From positions 1 through 19,975 of the forward strand of contig JBHHVZ010000050.1 of the NCBI GenBank assembly GCA_046756245.1: DNA of 19,975 nucleotides, given 5' to 3'. Both the position numbers and the translations under genes were made by a program. The stretch is from G021776435 sp046756245 (lineage in GTDB: Bacteria > Pseudomonadota > Alphaproteobacteria > Caulobacterales > Parvularculaceae). The notes under the pieces are model-generated. The model saw only the letters and a program-made list of their open reading frames with translations, made no database searches and was not told the origin of the DNA. Below are positions 1 to 7,208 of this stretch, in pieces (position 1 is the stretch's first letter; each line of letters opens with the position of its first letter).

Positions 1-52
1 ACAAAAACCTAGAGCATGTTCTCCGACTCGCATTTCGGAGAACATGCTCTAG
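1..52 (-). terminator. Rho-independent terminator of parC
   Basis: An 18-bp perfect inverted repeat (arms 9-26 and 35-52) encloses an 8-base loop (27-34). Read leftward, in the direction of parC, the hairpin is followed at once by a GTTTTTGT run (8-1), the layout of an intrinsic terminator. The parC stop codon (TAG, 51-49) lies inside the upstream arm, so the last codon and the terminator overlap. In the rightward direction there is no T tract, so it looks one-directional. The stem is only moderately G+C-rich and strikingly regular. It may therefore also be a member of an interspersed palindromic repeat family, which a single copy cannot show. Confidence 0.8.
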
Positions 53-2289
53 TCGCGGCCGAATTTCTTCGAGGTCGGAAAACCCTTCGGCGCGATGCGC
101 CCGGCCTGCGCGCGCTTGCCGACATAGGATTTCCAATCATCCACCGTTTGGGTGCGCCCCGACCGGTCGGTCCAGGTCAGGCCGTCTTTCTTCGAAAAGA
201 CCTTGGCGTCGGACAGGCCGCCCTTGTGATATTTCTGTAGGACAACCCCCTTGCCGCGCCCCATTTCGGGAAGGTCGGCGGCGGGAAAAACAAGAAATTT
301 CTTGTTTTCGCCCACGACGGCGATCATATCGCCTTCAGCAGGACGGCAAACCGCCGCTTCAACCCCGGCCGATACATTCAAGACCTGTTTGCCTTTTCGA
401 GTAGTGGCCACGCAATCGTCTTCATTGACGATAAATCCGTGACCAAACGATGACGCGATCAGAAACTTGCGCCCTCCCTCATATGTGAACGCGGCGATAA
501 TTGCTTGATCGTTTGCAAGATCGATCATCAGACGGATTGGTTCTCCATGGCCGCGCCCGCCCGGCAGGTCTTTCACGTCGAGGCCGTAGAATTTTCCGTT
601 GGTGGCGAACAGAATCAGTTTGTCGGTGGTCTGGGCGTGAACGATGAAGCCTTCGCGGTCGCCATCCTTGTACTTGATGGATTTCGCATCTTCGACATGG
701 CCCTTGATGGTCCGCACCCAGCCCTTTTCAGACAACACGACGGTAACGGGCTCTTTTTCAATCAGAGCGTCAAGATCGATCGCTTCGGCCTGGGGTGCGG
801 CGTCAAAACCGGTGCGGCGGCGCCCGAGCGGGGTTTTGGGATCGAAAATCTTTCGCACGTCTTTGAGTTCGTCGGCGGTGCGCTTCCACTGCGCGTCGTC
901 TGACTTCATTAGCGCCTTCAGCGCTTTCTGCTCTTTCTTAAGCGCCGCGTGTTCGGCCTTGATCTCCATTTCCTCGAGCTTGCGCAGGGCGCGCAGGCGC
1001 ATGTTGAGAATCGCTTCGGCCTGAACGTCGGAAAGCTTGAAGGCCTTCATCAATTTCGCCTTGGGGTCGTCCTCGTAGCGGATGATGCGGATGACTTCGT
1101 CGAGATTGAGATAGGCGATCAGGAAGCCGTCGAGAATTTCGAGCCGCCTGGCGATCTTTTCGAGCCTGAAAGACGTGCGCCGGACGAGCACGTCCTTGCG
1201 GTGATCGAGATAGGACCGGAGCGCCTCGCGCAAGCCCATGACCCGCGGCGCCCCGGCCGCGTCAAGAACGTTCATGTTGAGCGGGAAGCGGCATTCAAGA
1301 TCGGTCAGCCTGAAAACGCTTTCCATCAGCGCCGCCGGATCGACATTCTGCGAACGCGGTTCGAGGATGAGGCGGATGTCTTCAGCGCTTTCATCGCGAA
1401 TGTCGGCGAGCACCGGCAATTTCTTTGACTGGATGAGCTCGGCGATCTTTTCGATAAGCTTCGATTTCTGGACCTGATAGGGAATTTCGGTAACGACGAT
1501 TTGATAGCGCCCGCGCGGCAGGTCTTCGATCCGCCAATGCGCCCGCACCCGAAATCCGCCACGCCCGGTGGCGTAAGCCTCTTCCATGGCCTCGGGCGGT
1601 TCGATGCAGACGCCGCCCGTGGGAAAGTCCGGTCCCTTCACATATTTGAGGAGCGTCGCCGTCTGCGCGTTCGGCGCCTTGATAAGATGCAGCGACGCAT
1701 CGATCAGCTCGGCGACATTATGAGGCGGGATCGACGTCGCCATGCCGACCGCGATGCCGGCCGCGCCATTGGCGAGCAGATTCGGAAACGCCGCCGGCAA
1801 CACCGCCGGCTCCCTGTCGCCGCCGTCATAGGTTTCGCGAAAATCGACTGCGTCCTCGTCGATGCCGTCGAGCAGAAGCGAGGCGGCCTCGGTGAGCCGG
1901 CTTTCGGTGTAGCGCATCGCCGCGGCGTTATCGCCGTCCACATTGCCGAAATTGCCTTGCCCGTCGACCAGCGGGACGCGCACCGAAAAATCCTGAACGA
2001 GGCGCACCAATGCGTCGTAAATCGCCTGGTCGCCATGCGGGTGAAAGTTGCCCATCACCTCGCCGACGACCTTGGCGGATTTCTTGAAGCCGCCGCCGGG
2101 AGCGAGCTTCATCTGGCGCATCGCATAAAGGATGCGCCGGTGCACGGGTTTGAGCCCGTCGCGCACGTCGGGCAGCGCGCGCGCCGTGATCGTAGAGAGC
2201 GCATAGGCGAGATAGCGCTGCGACAGCGCCTCGTCGAGCGGCTCAAGGAAGATGTCTTCGGGTTTGGGCGGTTTCGCTTTCGTGGCCAT
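49..2289 (-). CDS. parC: DNA topoisomerase IV subunit A (ParC)
   Basis: Catalytic A subunit of topoisomerase IV, which works with ParE to decatenate daughter chromosomes and relax supercoils in the cytoplasm. The protein has 746 residues, normal for alphaproteobacterial ParC. The winged-helix/tower half begins near residue 25. The active-site tyrosine is Y127 in AAMRYTE, and the preceding R126 is the usual catalytic arginine. The gate-helix region reads HPHGDQAIYD (83-92). The C-terminal third carries ParC/GyrA-type beta-propeller repeats. ParC rather than GyrA is called because the C-terminal part is short, lacks an obvious GyrA box, and the gene follows the recO neighbourhood. The position equivalent to E. 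coli ParC S80 is Q88, and E84 corresponds to D92. The gene ends in a hairpin terminator. I see no strong Shine-Dalgarno sequence before the ATG. Confidence 0.93.
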   Translation of the reverse strand: MATKAKPPKPEDIFLEPLDEALSQRYLAYALSTITARALPDVRDGLKPVHRRILYAMRQMKLAPGGGFKKSAKVVGEVMGNFHPHGDQAIYDALVRLVQDFSVRVPLVDGQGNFGNVDGDNAAAMRYTESRLTEAASLLLDGIDEDAVDFRETYDGGDREPAVLPAAFPNLLANGAAGIAVGMATSIPPHNVAELIDASLHLIKAPNAQTATLLKYVKGPDFPTGGVCIEPPEAMEEAYATGRGGFRVRAHWRIEDLPRGRYQIVVTEIPYQVQKSKLIEKIAELIQSKKLPVLADIRDESAEDIRLILEPRSQNVDPAALMESVFRLTDLECRFPLNMNVLDAAGAPRVMGLREALRSYLDHRKDVLVRRTSFRLEKIARRLEILDGFLIAYLNLDEVIRIIRYEDDPKAKLMKAFKLSDVQAEAILNMRLRALRKLEEMEIKAEHAALKKEQKALKALMKSDDAQWKRTADELKDVRKIFDPKTPLGRRRTGFDAAPQAEAIDLDALIEKEPVTVVLSEKGWVRTIKGHVEDAKSIKYKDGDREGFIVHAQTTDKLILFATNGKFYGLDVKDLPGGRGHGEPIRLMIDLANDQAIIAAFTYEGGRKFLIASSFGHGFIVNEDDCVATTRKGKQVLNVSAGVEAAVCRPAEGDMIAVVGENKKFLVFPAADLPEMGRGKGVVLQKYHKGGLSDAKVFSKKDGLTWTDRSGRTQTVDDWKSYVGKRAQAGRIAPKGFPTSKKFGRD

Positions 2290-2440
2290 GATTGATGGAG
2301 ATAGCAGAGTCTGCGCCCGGCGCCAGCCGTCATGTCGCCAGCGGGCGCCTCGCCGCGGATTTCTCGCCGCAGGCGGGCTTCACGGCTCTCAAGGCTTTGT
2401 GCTAATGGGGCGCGGGGAGCGTTCAGCGTTGGGAGGGGAC

Positions 2441-2920
2441 ATGCCGGATGCAGGAATTTTGGGATCCGTACTGGTCGCCGCGGTCGGCGCCCTTGTAGGC
2501 GCGGTCATCCAGCGGCTGATCAGCCGGCGCCAACAGCAATATCGCGCCACGCTCGATCTGTTCAGGCAGTACAATATGCAGGAGATGATCGACGCCCGGG
2601 CTGCGGCGTGGAAGTTTCTGCGAGTTGATTACACGGAAAGCGACGCGCCGATTTCGGCGTTTTACGCCGACGCCGGCAGACCGGAGCTCGCAAAGATTTA
2701 TGGCGACATAACCAAGGTCGCGATCTTCTGGCACCTTCTCTACATCATGCATCGCGAGAAAGAGCTTCTTAGAGGGCTCGCAAAAGAGATGTTCGGACGC
2801 CAGTTCGCCGATTGGGAGACAGTTCTTCTGCCGCTCGCTCGGAACACCAAACAGCACGACGAAGACGTTCCCGAATGGGCCACGATCTTGCTGAAGAATA
2901 AACTGTCATGGCTTAAGTGA
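2441..2920 (+). CDS. Small membrane-anchored protein of unknown function
   Basis: I do not recognise this 159-residue protein with confidence. I chose the ATG at 2441 because a purine-rich GGGAGG (2431-2436) sits just upstream; longer versions would run into parC. Residues 4-26 (GILGSVLVAAVGALVGAVIQ and following) form one hydrophobic helix, followed by an RRQQQ basic stretch. That predicts an N-terminal anchor with a cytoplasmic, mostly helical remainder. The soluble part resembles, from memory, the DUF4760-like group of short anchored proteins; this is a weak guess. The gene converges on recO with an 8-base overlap of the two 3' ends (2913-2920). G+C is somewhat below that of the neighbours (about 53% in row 2701-2760). 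It sits between recO and parC, which are usually adjacent or nearly so in related genomes. Confidence 0.6.
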   Translation: MPDAGILGSVLVAAVGALVGAVIQRLISRRQQQYRATLDLFRQYNMQEMIDARAAAWKFLRVDYTESDAPISAFYADAGRPELAKIYGDITKVAIFWHLLYIMHREKELLRGLAKEMFGRQFADWETVLLPLARNTKQHDEDVPEWATILLKNKLSWLK

Positions 2921-3680
2921 CGATTGGGCGTTCGCTGCTCGTCTGGTTTTCGCACGCGGCTTGTTGCGCCAAAAGCGCTGCGACGTTTCTGCGCGCTTCC
3001 GGCAGTTGTTTGTCGGAGAGATGCAAAATCCGCGTTTCGATGAAATAGCCGGTGAGAGTCAGCGCATCGAGCGCATCGGCCGCCGTCGCCTCCGCCGCGC
3101 CGTCGCGCAGGAAGGCCGGCAGGCGCAACAGCTTGTCCTTATAGGGTTCGCCCGCCTCCGCCGACACGGCTGAAGCCGATCTTGGAGAAACATAGACGAG
3201 ATTTTCGCGCGCGCCGCTCGCCGCGCAGCGGTCAAGCGTCAGGCCGAAGCCGACTTCGGCGAGCAGGCCAAGCTCCCAACGCGCCATCAGCGCCGGCCAG
3301 ACGTCAGGCGAGTCGAAAGCATCCAGGAGCACGGCCATGGCATGCCAGGCGCGCGGATGCGCTTCGCGTTCCGGCAGACAGGCCGACGCCACCGCACAGG
3401 CCGCCGACAATCCTGCAAGCGCCAGTCTGTCCTGCATCGCCGCCGCCGCCCGGGGCGCCGTTAGCTCAAGCGAGAAATGGCCGAGACTGTCGGCGAGCCG
3501 GCCTTTCCAGTCGGCTTTCACGCCATTGCCGGACTGCAGGACCGGCTGCATTCGGCGCCCCTGCCCGCCGTAAACGAGCCCGGCCCAGCGGCCATGCCCA
3601 GGCGTGAAAATTTCCGCCACGGCGTGGTTTTCGCCGTGCGCCCGGGCGCCCAGAATTATTCCGTCATCAGACCATTCCAT
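2913..3680 (-). CDS. recO: DNA repair protein RecO
   Basis: RecO is the mediator that, with RecR, loads RecA onto SSB-coated single-stranded DNA in RecF-pathway gap repair. The protein has 255 residues, normal for the family. The N-terminal part (about 1-80) matches the RecO OB fold, beginning MEWSDDGIILGARAHGE and continuing through GRWAGLVYGG. The remainder is the helical domain typical of alphaproteobacterial RecO (WELGLLAEVGFGLTLDRCA, about 135-153). The zinc-binding cysteine cluster of some RecO proteins is not evident. In many Alphaproteobacteria recO directly follows era; here two extra genes separate them. Its 3' end overlaps the convergent small membrane-protein gene by 8 bases. Confidence 0.9.
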   Translation of the reverse strand: MEWSDDGIILGARAHGENHAVAEIFTPGHGRWAGLVYGGQGRRMQPVLQSGNGVKADWKGRLADSLGHFSLELTAPRAAAAMQDRLALAGLSAACAVASACLPEREAHPRAWHAMAVLLDAFDSPDVWPALMARWELGLLAEVGFGLTLDRCAASGARENLVYVSPRSASAVSAEAGEPYKDKLLRLPAFLRDGAAEATAADALDALTLTGYFIETRILHLSDKQLPEARRNVAALLAQQAACENQTSSERPIVT

Positions 3681-3780
3681 CGCAACCCCGAAAGGCGGCG
3701 CGCAATCGTGATCGCCGCCATGGTTTTCTTAGAGAAGCTTTGGGCTATCCTCAGCCGCGCTGCAAGCCAAGAGAACGACC

Positions 3781-4707
3781 ATGCCGCAACGATTTTTCGC
3801 CGCTTTCTGCTCCTTGCTGCTGGCCGCAGCGCCGGCCGCCGCGGAATGTCAGGGGGCTTTTGCGGTTGAAATCCTTGGCTCGGGCGGTCCGCGCGCAGAC
3901 GATGGCCGCGCCGGCGCCGGCTATCTGGTCTGGGCGGACGGCGAGGCGAAATTCCTGATTGACGCCGGCGGCGGCGTCTTTCTGCGCTTCGCCGAAGTCG
4001 GCGCGAAGGTCGGCGATCTCGACGGTATTTTCATCAGCCACTTCCATGCCGACCATGCGGGCGATCTCGTCCCCATCCTGAAATCCGGTTTTTTTGAGCG
4101 CCGCCGCGAGCCGTTGGCCATCGCAGGACCATCGGGCGGCGCGTTCTTTCCGGGTTTAATGGACTGGCTCAGCGCGACGTTCGATGCCGAGCGCGGCGCC
4201 TGGCGCTACCTGTCGGGCTATCTGAACGGGCGCGGCGGCCTGCCAAAGCTCGAACCGACGGAAGTCGACGTCGGCGACGACAAAGCCGCTGTCGTTTATG
4301 AGGATAAAAAATTCACGGTAACCGCCCTGCCGGTCGTGCACGGGCCCGTACCGGCGCTGGGCTTCGTCGTAAAACGCGCAGGCGTCGAAGCCGTATTCGC
4401 AGGCGACCAGGGCATTGAATCTGAATTTTTCGATTCTGCGCTCAAAGATTCAAGACCCGACCTGCTGATCGCCCATCACGCCATTCCAGAAGCCGACGGC
4501 GGCCAGCCGATTCTGCTGCACCGCCCGCCCTCTTCGATCGGTCAGATGGCCGCATCGCTTGGCGCGAAGAAGCTCGTTCTTTCCCATAATATGCTGCGCG
4601 CGCTTAACGAAATCGACAAAGGCCGCGCTGCAATCGCCGAACATTATGACGGGCCCGTGGACGTGGCGGAGGATCATACCTGTTACGCTATGAGCGACTC
4701 GAAATAA
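3781..4707 (+). CDS. Exported metallo-beta-lactamase-fold hydrolase
   Basis: A 308-residue hydrolase of the metallo-beta-lactamase superfamily. Residues 1-21 are a Sec signal peptide (hydrophobic FFAAFCSLLLAAAPAAA, likely cut before E22), so it probably acts in the periplasm. The HxHxDH metal motif is SHFHADH (H87, H89, D91, H92). Further metal ligands are probably H187 (VVHGP), the bridging D209 (FAGDQG) and H269 (VLSHN), so the active site looks complete. The layout resembles RNase Z-like or arylsulfatase-like members, but a periplasmic location argues against tRNA processing; the substrate is unknown. It is divergent from recO, with 100 bases between the two starts, and convergent with the kinase gene 12 bases downstream. 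A TATCCT about 28 bases before the start could be a -10 element, but no convincing -35 accompanies it. Confidence 0.82.
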   Translation: MPQRFFAAFCSLLLAAAPAAAECQGAFAVEILGSGGPRADDGRAGAGYLVWADGEAKFLIDAGGGVFLRFAEVGAKVGDLDGIFISHFHADHAGDLVPILKSGFFERRREPLAIAGPSGGAFFPGLMDWLSATFDAERGAWRYLSGYLNGRGGLPKLEPTEVDVGDDKAAVVYEDKKFTVTALPVVHGPVPALGFVVKRAGVEAVFAGDQGIESEFFDSALKDSRPDLLIAHHAIPEADGGQPILLHRPPSSIGQMAASLGAKKLVLSHNMLRALNEIDKGRAAIAEHYDGPVDVAEDHTCYAMSDSK

Positions 4708-4719
4708 GCGAGCAATGCC

Positions 4720-5430
4720 CTAATCCCACCGGAAATTTTCGAGATGCGCTTTCAAATGATAGATCGTCGGAAATTTCTTCAATACGAGATCTGAACGCAG
4801 GCCCATGCAAATCTGTTTTATGATGTCGGGCTGGCGGCGATACGTCTTGCGGCCGCCGACAAGATCATAGAGAAGCCGCGTTATGGCCAGAATATCGGCG
4901 CGCCGTTCGATCGCCGCGGTGCGTCCCCAGTCATGGAAATCAAGCGTTCGAAGCTTGAAGAAGACACCCTGCCGCTCCACAAAAATATTGCCCATGTGAA
5001 TGTCGCCGTGAAATTCCTTTCGCGCGTGGATTTCAGATATTCCAACTGTCAGCGCATGAATAAGGCTTAGCGCTTCGAACGTCGGCAGTCGCTTTCCGGG
5101 AAATTCCGTGACCATGTCCTCCAGAATGACGCCGTCGAAATATTCACTTATGAGGCAATGGATGAAACAATCGTTGATCGAAATTTTTTCCGTATGAAGA
5201 TATTTGATGACGATGTCGCAATCGCGCAGCCGGTCGAGCTTGCGGGCGTAGTGAATGATGCGCTTCGACAGGCTGTCTTTCGACGGATAGAAAAGCTTGG
5301 CCGCTCGGGTCAGATGGGTTCCCGTCTCGCAGATTTCATAGACCTCGCCCTCCGCCCCGCGACCGAGGCGGCCGGTGACGGCATAGCGCGACGCCAGCGG
5401 GTCTCCGGGTCTGAATCCGAACGTTTTCAT
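4720..5430 (-). CDS. Compact protein-kinase-like protein
   Basis: A 236-residue soluble protein with the protein-kinase fold. Visible elements are a glycine-rich loop GRLGRGAEGEVYE (20-32), the ATP lysine in AAKLF (K45), the catalytic loop HGDIHMGNIF (H141, catalytic D143, N148), and the metal aspartate D164 in LDFHDWG. DFG is therefore DFH and HRD is HGD, so it belongs to the divergent Ser/Thr-kinase/aminoglycoside-phosphotransferase-like group. Almost no activation segment separates D164 from the helix RADILAITRLLYDLVGG (178-194), and there is no APE motif. No membrane segment or sensor domain is present. It lies 44 bases downstream of era on the same strand and may be read through or use its own promoter. 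G+C is about 54% by hand count over 4741-5400, against roughly 65% in era, which suggests transfer. The substrate is unknown. Confidence 0.75.
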   Translation of the reverse strand: MKTFGFRPGDPLASRYAVTGRLGRGAEGEVYEICETGTHLTRAAKLFYPSKDSLSKRIIHYARKLDRLRDCDIVIKYLHTEKISINDCFIHCLISEYFDGVILEDMVTEFPGKRLPTFEALSLIHALTVGISEIHARKEFHGDIHMGNIFVERQGVFFKLRTLDFHDWGRTAAIERRADILAITRLLYDLVGGRKTYRRQPDIIKQICMGLRSDLVLKKFPTIYHLKAHLENFRWD

Positions 5431-5461
5431 TGCCTGTGATCCGATTGGTGAAGCCGTCGGG

Positions 5462-5467
5462 ATATAG
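5462..5467 (-). promoter_or_regulatory. Possible -10 element for the kinase gene
   Basis: On the minus strand CTATAT lies just after the era stop codon, 31 bases before the kinase start, inside otherwise G+C-rich DNA. That is a suitable distance for a short untranslated leader. The matching -35 would fall within the last codons of era, where GACATT is at best a partial match. It suggests the kinase can be expressed apart from the era operon, but the evidence is thin. Confidence 0.3.
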
Positions 5468-5474
5468 GCGCGGA

Positions 5475-6419
5475 CTAGTCGACAATGTCCAGCCCAATGT
5501 TGCGAAGCCGCGCTGCCTCCTCCGCCCAGCCCTCGCGGACTTTCACATGCAGGAAGAGATGCACCGGCTCGCCAAGCAGGTGCGTGAGCTCCTCGCGTGC
5601 TGCTGCGCCGATCGCCTTAAGCGTCTGGCCGCCTTTGCCCAATACGATGCCCTTCTGCGAATCCCGCGCAACGAAGATCGTCTGCTCGATGCGGAGCTCC
5701 TGCTTTTTGGTGCGCTTCCAGCCTGTCGTTTCAACGGTCGCTTCGTAAGGGAGTTCCTGGTGCAACCGCAGATAAAGCTTTTCGCGCGTAATCTCGGCCG
5801 CCATCAACCGTTCGGAAATGTCGGAAAGTTGGTCCTCCGGATACATCCACGGCCCCTCCGGCATGCGCGCGGCGAGATAAGCCTTGAGGCCGGCGACGCC
5901 ATCGCTGGTCTCGGCCGAGATCATGAAAGTATCGGCGAACTGGGCGCGCGCATTGAGCGTTTCGGCGAGCGCCAGCAGGTTCGGCCGCGCCATGCGGTCG
6001 ATTTTGTTGAGGATGAGCAACGTCTTCGCGCCGCGCTCGGCGAGACCGTCGATGATCGCGTCCGTATCAGCGCGGGCGCGGGCCGACGCGTCTTTTTCCT
6101 TTTCGCCGGCGAGATAGGCTGGCGCGTCGACCACAAGCAGCGCGATGTCGGCGCCCTCAACGCCTTCCCAGGCGGCCGCGACCATCGCCCGGTCGAGGCG
6201 CCGGCGCGGCGCGAAAATGCCCGGCGTGTCGATGAAGACAATCTGCGCTGCGCCGTCGACGGCGACGCCGCGCACCCGGGAGCGCGTCGTCTGCACCTTG
6301 TGGGTGACGATCGACACTTTCGCGCCGACCAGTGCGTTGACGAGGGTCGACTTGCCGGCGTTGGGCGCGCCAATAACGGCGACGAACCCGCAGCGAGTCT
6401 GTTTGTTCGCGTCTGTCAC
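5475..6419 (-). CDS. era: GTPase Era
   Basis: Era is an essential GTPase that binds 16S rRNA near its 3' end and assists 30S ribosome maturation. The 314 residues show G1 GAPNAGKS (17-24), G3 DTPG, G4 NKID and G5 SAE. The C-terminal KH RNA-binding domain carries GKGGQTLK, within the usual Era length of about 300. The start is GTG at 6419; no ATG lies before the P-loop, and the product begins TDANKQTRCGFVAV as in related Era proteins. The GTG overlaps the stop codon of an upstream mini-ORF (TGA inside GTGA), so translation is probably coupled. The start also lies inside one arm of an inverted repeat. It is the last housekeeping gene of the rpoZ-to-era operon. I see no terminator before the kinase gene. 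Confidence 0.95.
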   Translation of the reverse strand: MTDANKQTRCGFVAVIGAPNAGKSTLVNALVGAKVSIVTHKVQTTRSRVRGVAVDGAAQIVFIDTPGIFAPRRRLDRAMVAAAWEGVEGADIALLVVDAPAYLAGEKEKDASARARADTDAIIDGLAERGAKTLLILNKIDRMARPNLLALAETLNARAQFADTFMISAETSDGVAGLKAYLAARMPEGPWMYPEDQLSDISERLMAAEITREKLYLRLHQELPYEATVETTGWKRTKKQELRIEQTIFVARDSQKGIVLGKGGQTLKAIGAAAREELTHLLGEPVHLFLHVKVREGWAEEAARLRNIGLDIVD

Positions 6420-6496
6420 CGGCGCCCCCAGCGCTTTTCAGAGTAACCGCCTTCGCGGTCGGCCGGCGCGCCGGTGACGGCGACGAATCCGCAGCG
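6364..6496 (-). repeat. Imperfect direct repeat: duplicated era 5' coding segment
   Basis: Two 32-base copies at 6364-6395 and 6465-6496 match at 28 of 32 positions without gaps, offset by 101 bases. The downstream copy is codons of the real era N-terminus (RCGFVAVIGAP). The upstream copy, in the rnc-era gap, encodes RCGFVAVTGAP in a separate short frame. Beyond the repeat, the two starts also align loosely (Met-Ser-Glu-Ala against Met-Thr-Asp-Ala). This points to a local duplication of the beginning of era. Similarity stops sharply after GAP, so the P-loop is not duplicated. Confidence 0.75.
6415..6478 (-). promoter_or_regulatory. Inverted repeat that would sequester the era start codon
   Basis: The 11-base arms 6415-6425 and 6468-6478 are perfectly complementary, with a 42-base loop. 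Inside the loop is a smaller hairpin with 5-bp arms 6446-6450 and 6455-6459. In the mRNA the GTG start of era (6419-6417) lies in the 3' arm. Without a ribosome moving through the mini-ORF, the start would be paired; translation of the mini-ORF would open it. This is a possible translational-coupling device. The role is inferred from geometry only, and in G+C-rich DNA an 11-bp repeat can arise by chance. Confidence 0.4.
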
Positions 6497-6514
6497 TCGC
6501 GGCGCTTCAGACAT
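6416..6514 (-). CDS. Mini-ORF between rnc and era mimicking the Era N-terminus
   Basis: A 32-codon frame starts with ATG at 6514-6512, inside the rnc stop region (ATGTCTGA, 8-base overlap with rnc). It ends with TGA at 6418-6416, which overlaps the era GTG. Both junctions are of the type used for translational coupling. Residues 7-17 read RCGFVAVTGAP, nearly the same as Era's RCGFVAVIGAP. The rest (ADREGGYSEKRWGRR) has no Era similarity, so there is no P-loop and no GTPase function. It could be a leader peptide that controls era translation, or a relic of a duplicated or relocated era start. Whether the peptide is made or stable is unknown. Confidence 0.45.
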   Translation of the reverse strand: MSEAPRRCGFVAVTGAPADREGGYSEKRWGRR

Positions 6515-7208
6515 CGCGTTCGGTCCACACGCCTTCGCGGATAAGGAAGGCCTCCGCAGCTTTCATTTCGGCTCCGCGCTTCGAGCGCCCCTCGCCGCTG
6601 GCCGGCGCGAAACCCTTCACCGACACTTTGACAGTGAAGGCCGGCGCATGCGCCGGGCCTTCCGATTCCACGACATCATAATCGGGCGGGCCAAGCTTTC
6701 GCTCCTGGCTCCACTCCTGAAGCGTCGTCTTGGCGTCACGATGACGGCGCGACAACGCTTCGAGGTTGGGCGTCCAGTAGAGATCGAACGCCTTGCGCGC
6801 AGCCGTTAAACCGCCGTCGATGTAAAGCGCGCCAAGAAACGCTTCGCAAACGTCGCCGAGGATCGCCGCTTTTTTTCGTCCGCCGGAGTCTTCTTCATGA
6901 GCCGACATGCGGATCAGTTCGTCGAGCCCGAAGGCCAGCGCTGCCTTTGCGCAAGTTTCTTTCCGCACCAGCGCATTGAGCCGCGGCGCAAGATCGCCTT
7001 CTTCCAAATTTGGATAGCGCCGCCACAATTCCTCGGCGGTCAACAGGCCAAGCACGCGGTCGCCAAGAAACTCGAGGCGCTCGAGGTCGCGCACGGACTG
7101 GTCGCGTCCCGAAAGGCTCGAGTGGGTGAGCGCGCGCTTTAAAAGCGCTCCGTCGCCAAAACGATAACCGATGCGGTCCTGAAGGGCGTTAAGACCGTCC
7201 GTGCTCAT
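6507..7208 (-). CDS. rnc: Ribonuclease III
   Basis: RNase III cuts double-stranded RNA, including the 16S and 23S rRNA precursors, as a Mg-dependent homodimer. The protein has 233 residues. The RNase III domain (about 1-150) contains the signature ERLEFLGD (43-50), and the catalytic acids E43, E46, D50, D119 and E122 are all present (ILGDVCEAFLGALY). A double-stranded RNA-binding domain fills about 160-228 (TTLQEWSQERKLGPPDYDVV, then the KAAEAFLI helix). Its ATG overlaps the lepB stop by 4 bases (ATGA), indicating a shared transcript. Its own stop region contains the start of the mini-ORF that leads to era. Confidence 0.96.
   Translation of the reverse strand: MSTDGLNALQDRIGYRFGDGALLKRALTHSSLSGRDQSVRDLERLEFLGDRVLGLLTAEELWRRYPNLEEGDLAPRLNALVRKETCAKAALAFGLDELIRMSAHEEDSGGRKKAAILGDVCEAFLGALYIDGGLTAARKAFDLYWTPNLEALSRRHRDAKTTLQEWSQERKLGPPDYDVVESEGPAHAPAFTVKVSVKGFAPASGEGRSKRGAEMKAAEAFLIREGVWTERDV

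Noticed and set aside
1501..2295. 264-codon open frame on the plus strand opposite parC
   Set aside because: Antisense shadow with biased composition; parC is unambiguous.
5430..6446. 338-codon open frame on the plus strand opposite era
   Set aside because: Antisense shadow of the clearly genuine Era gene.
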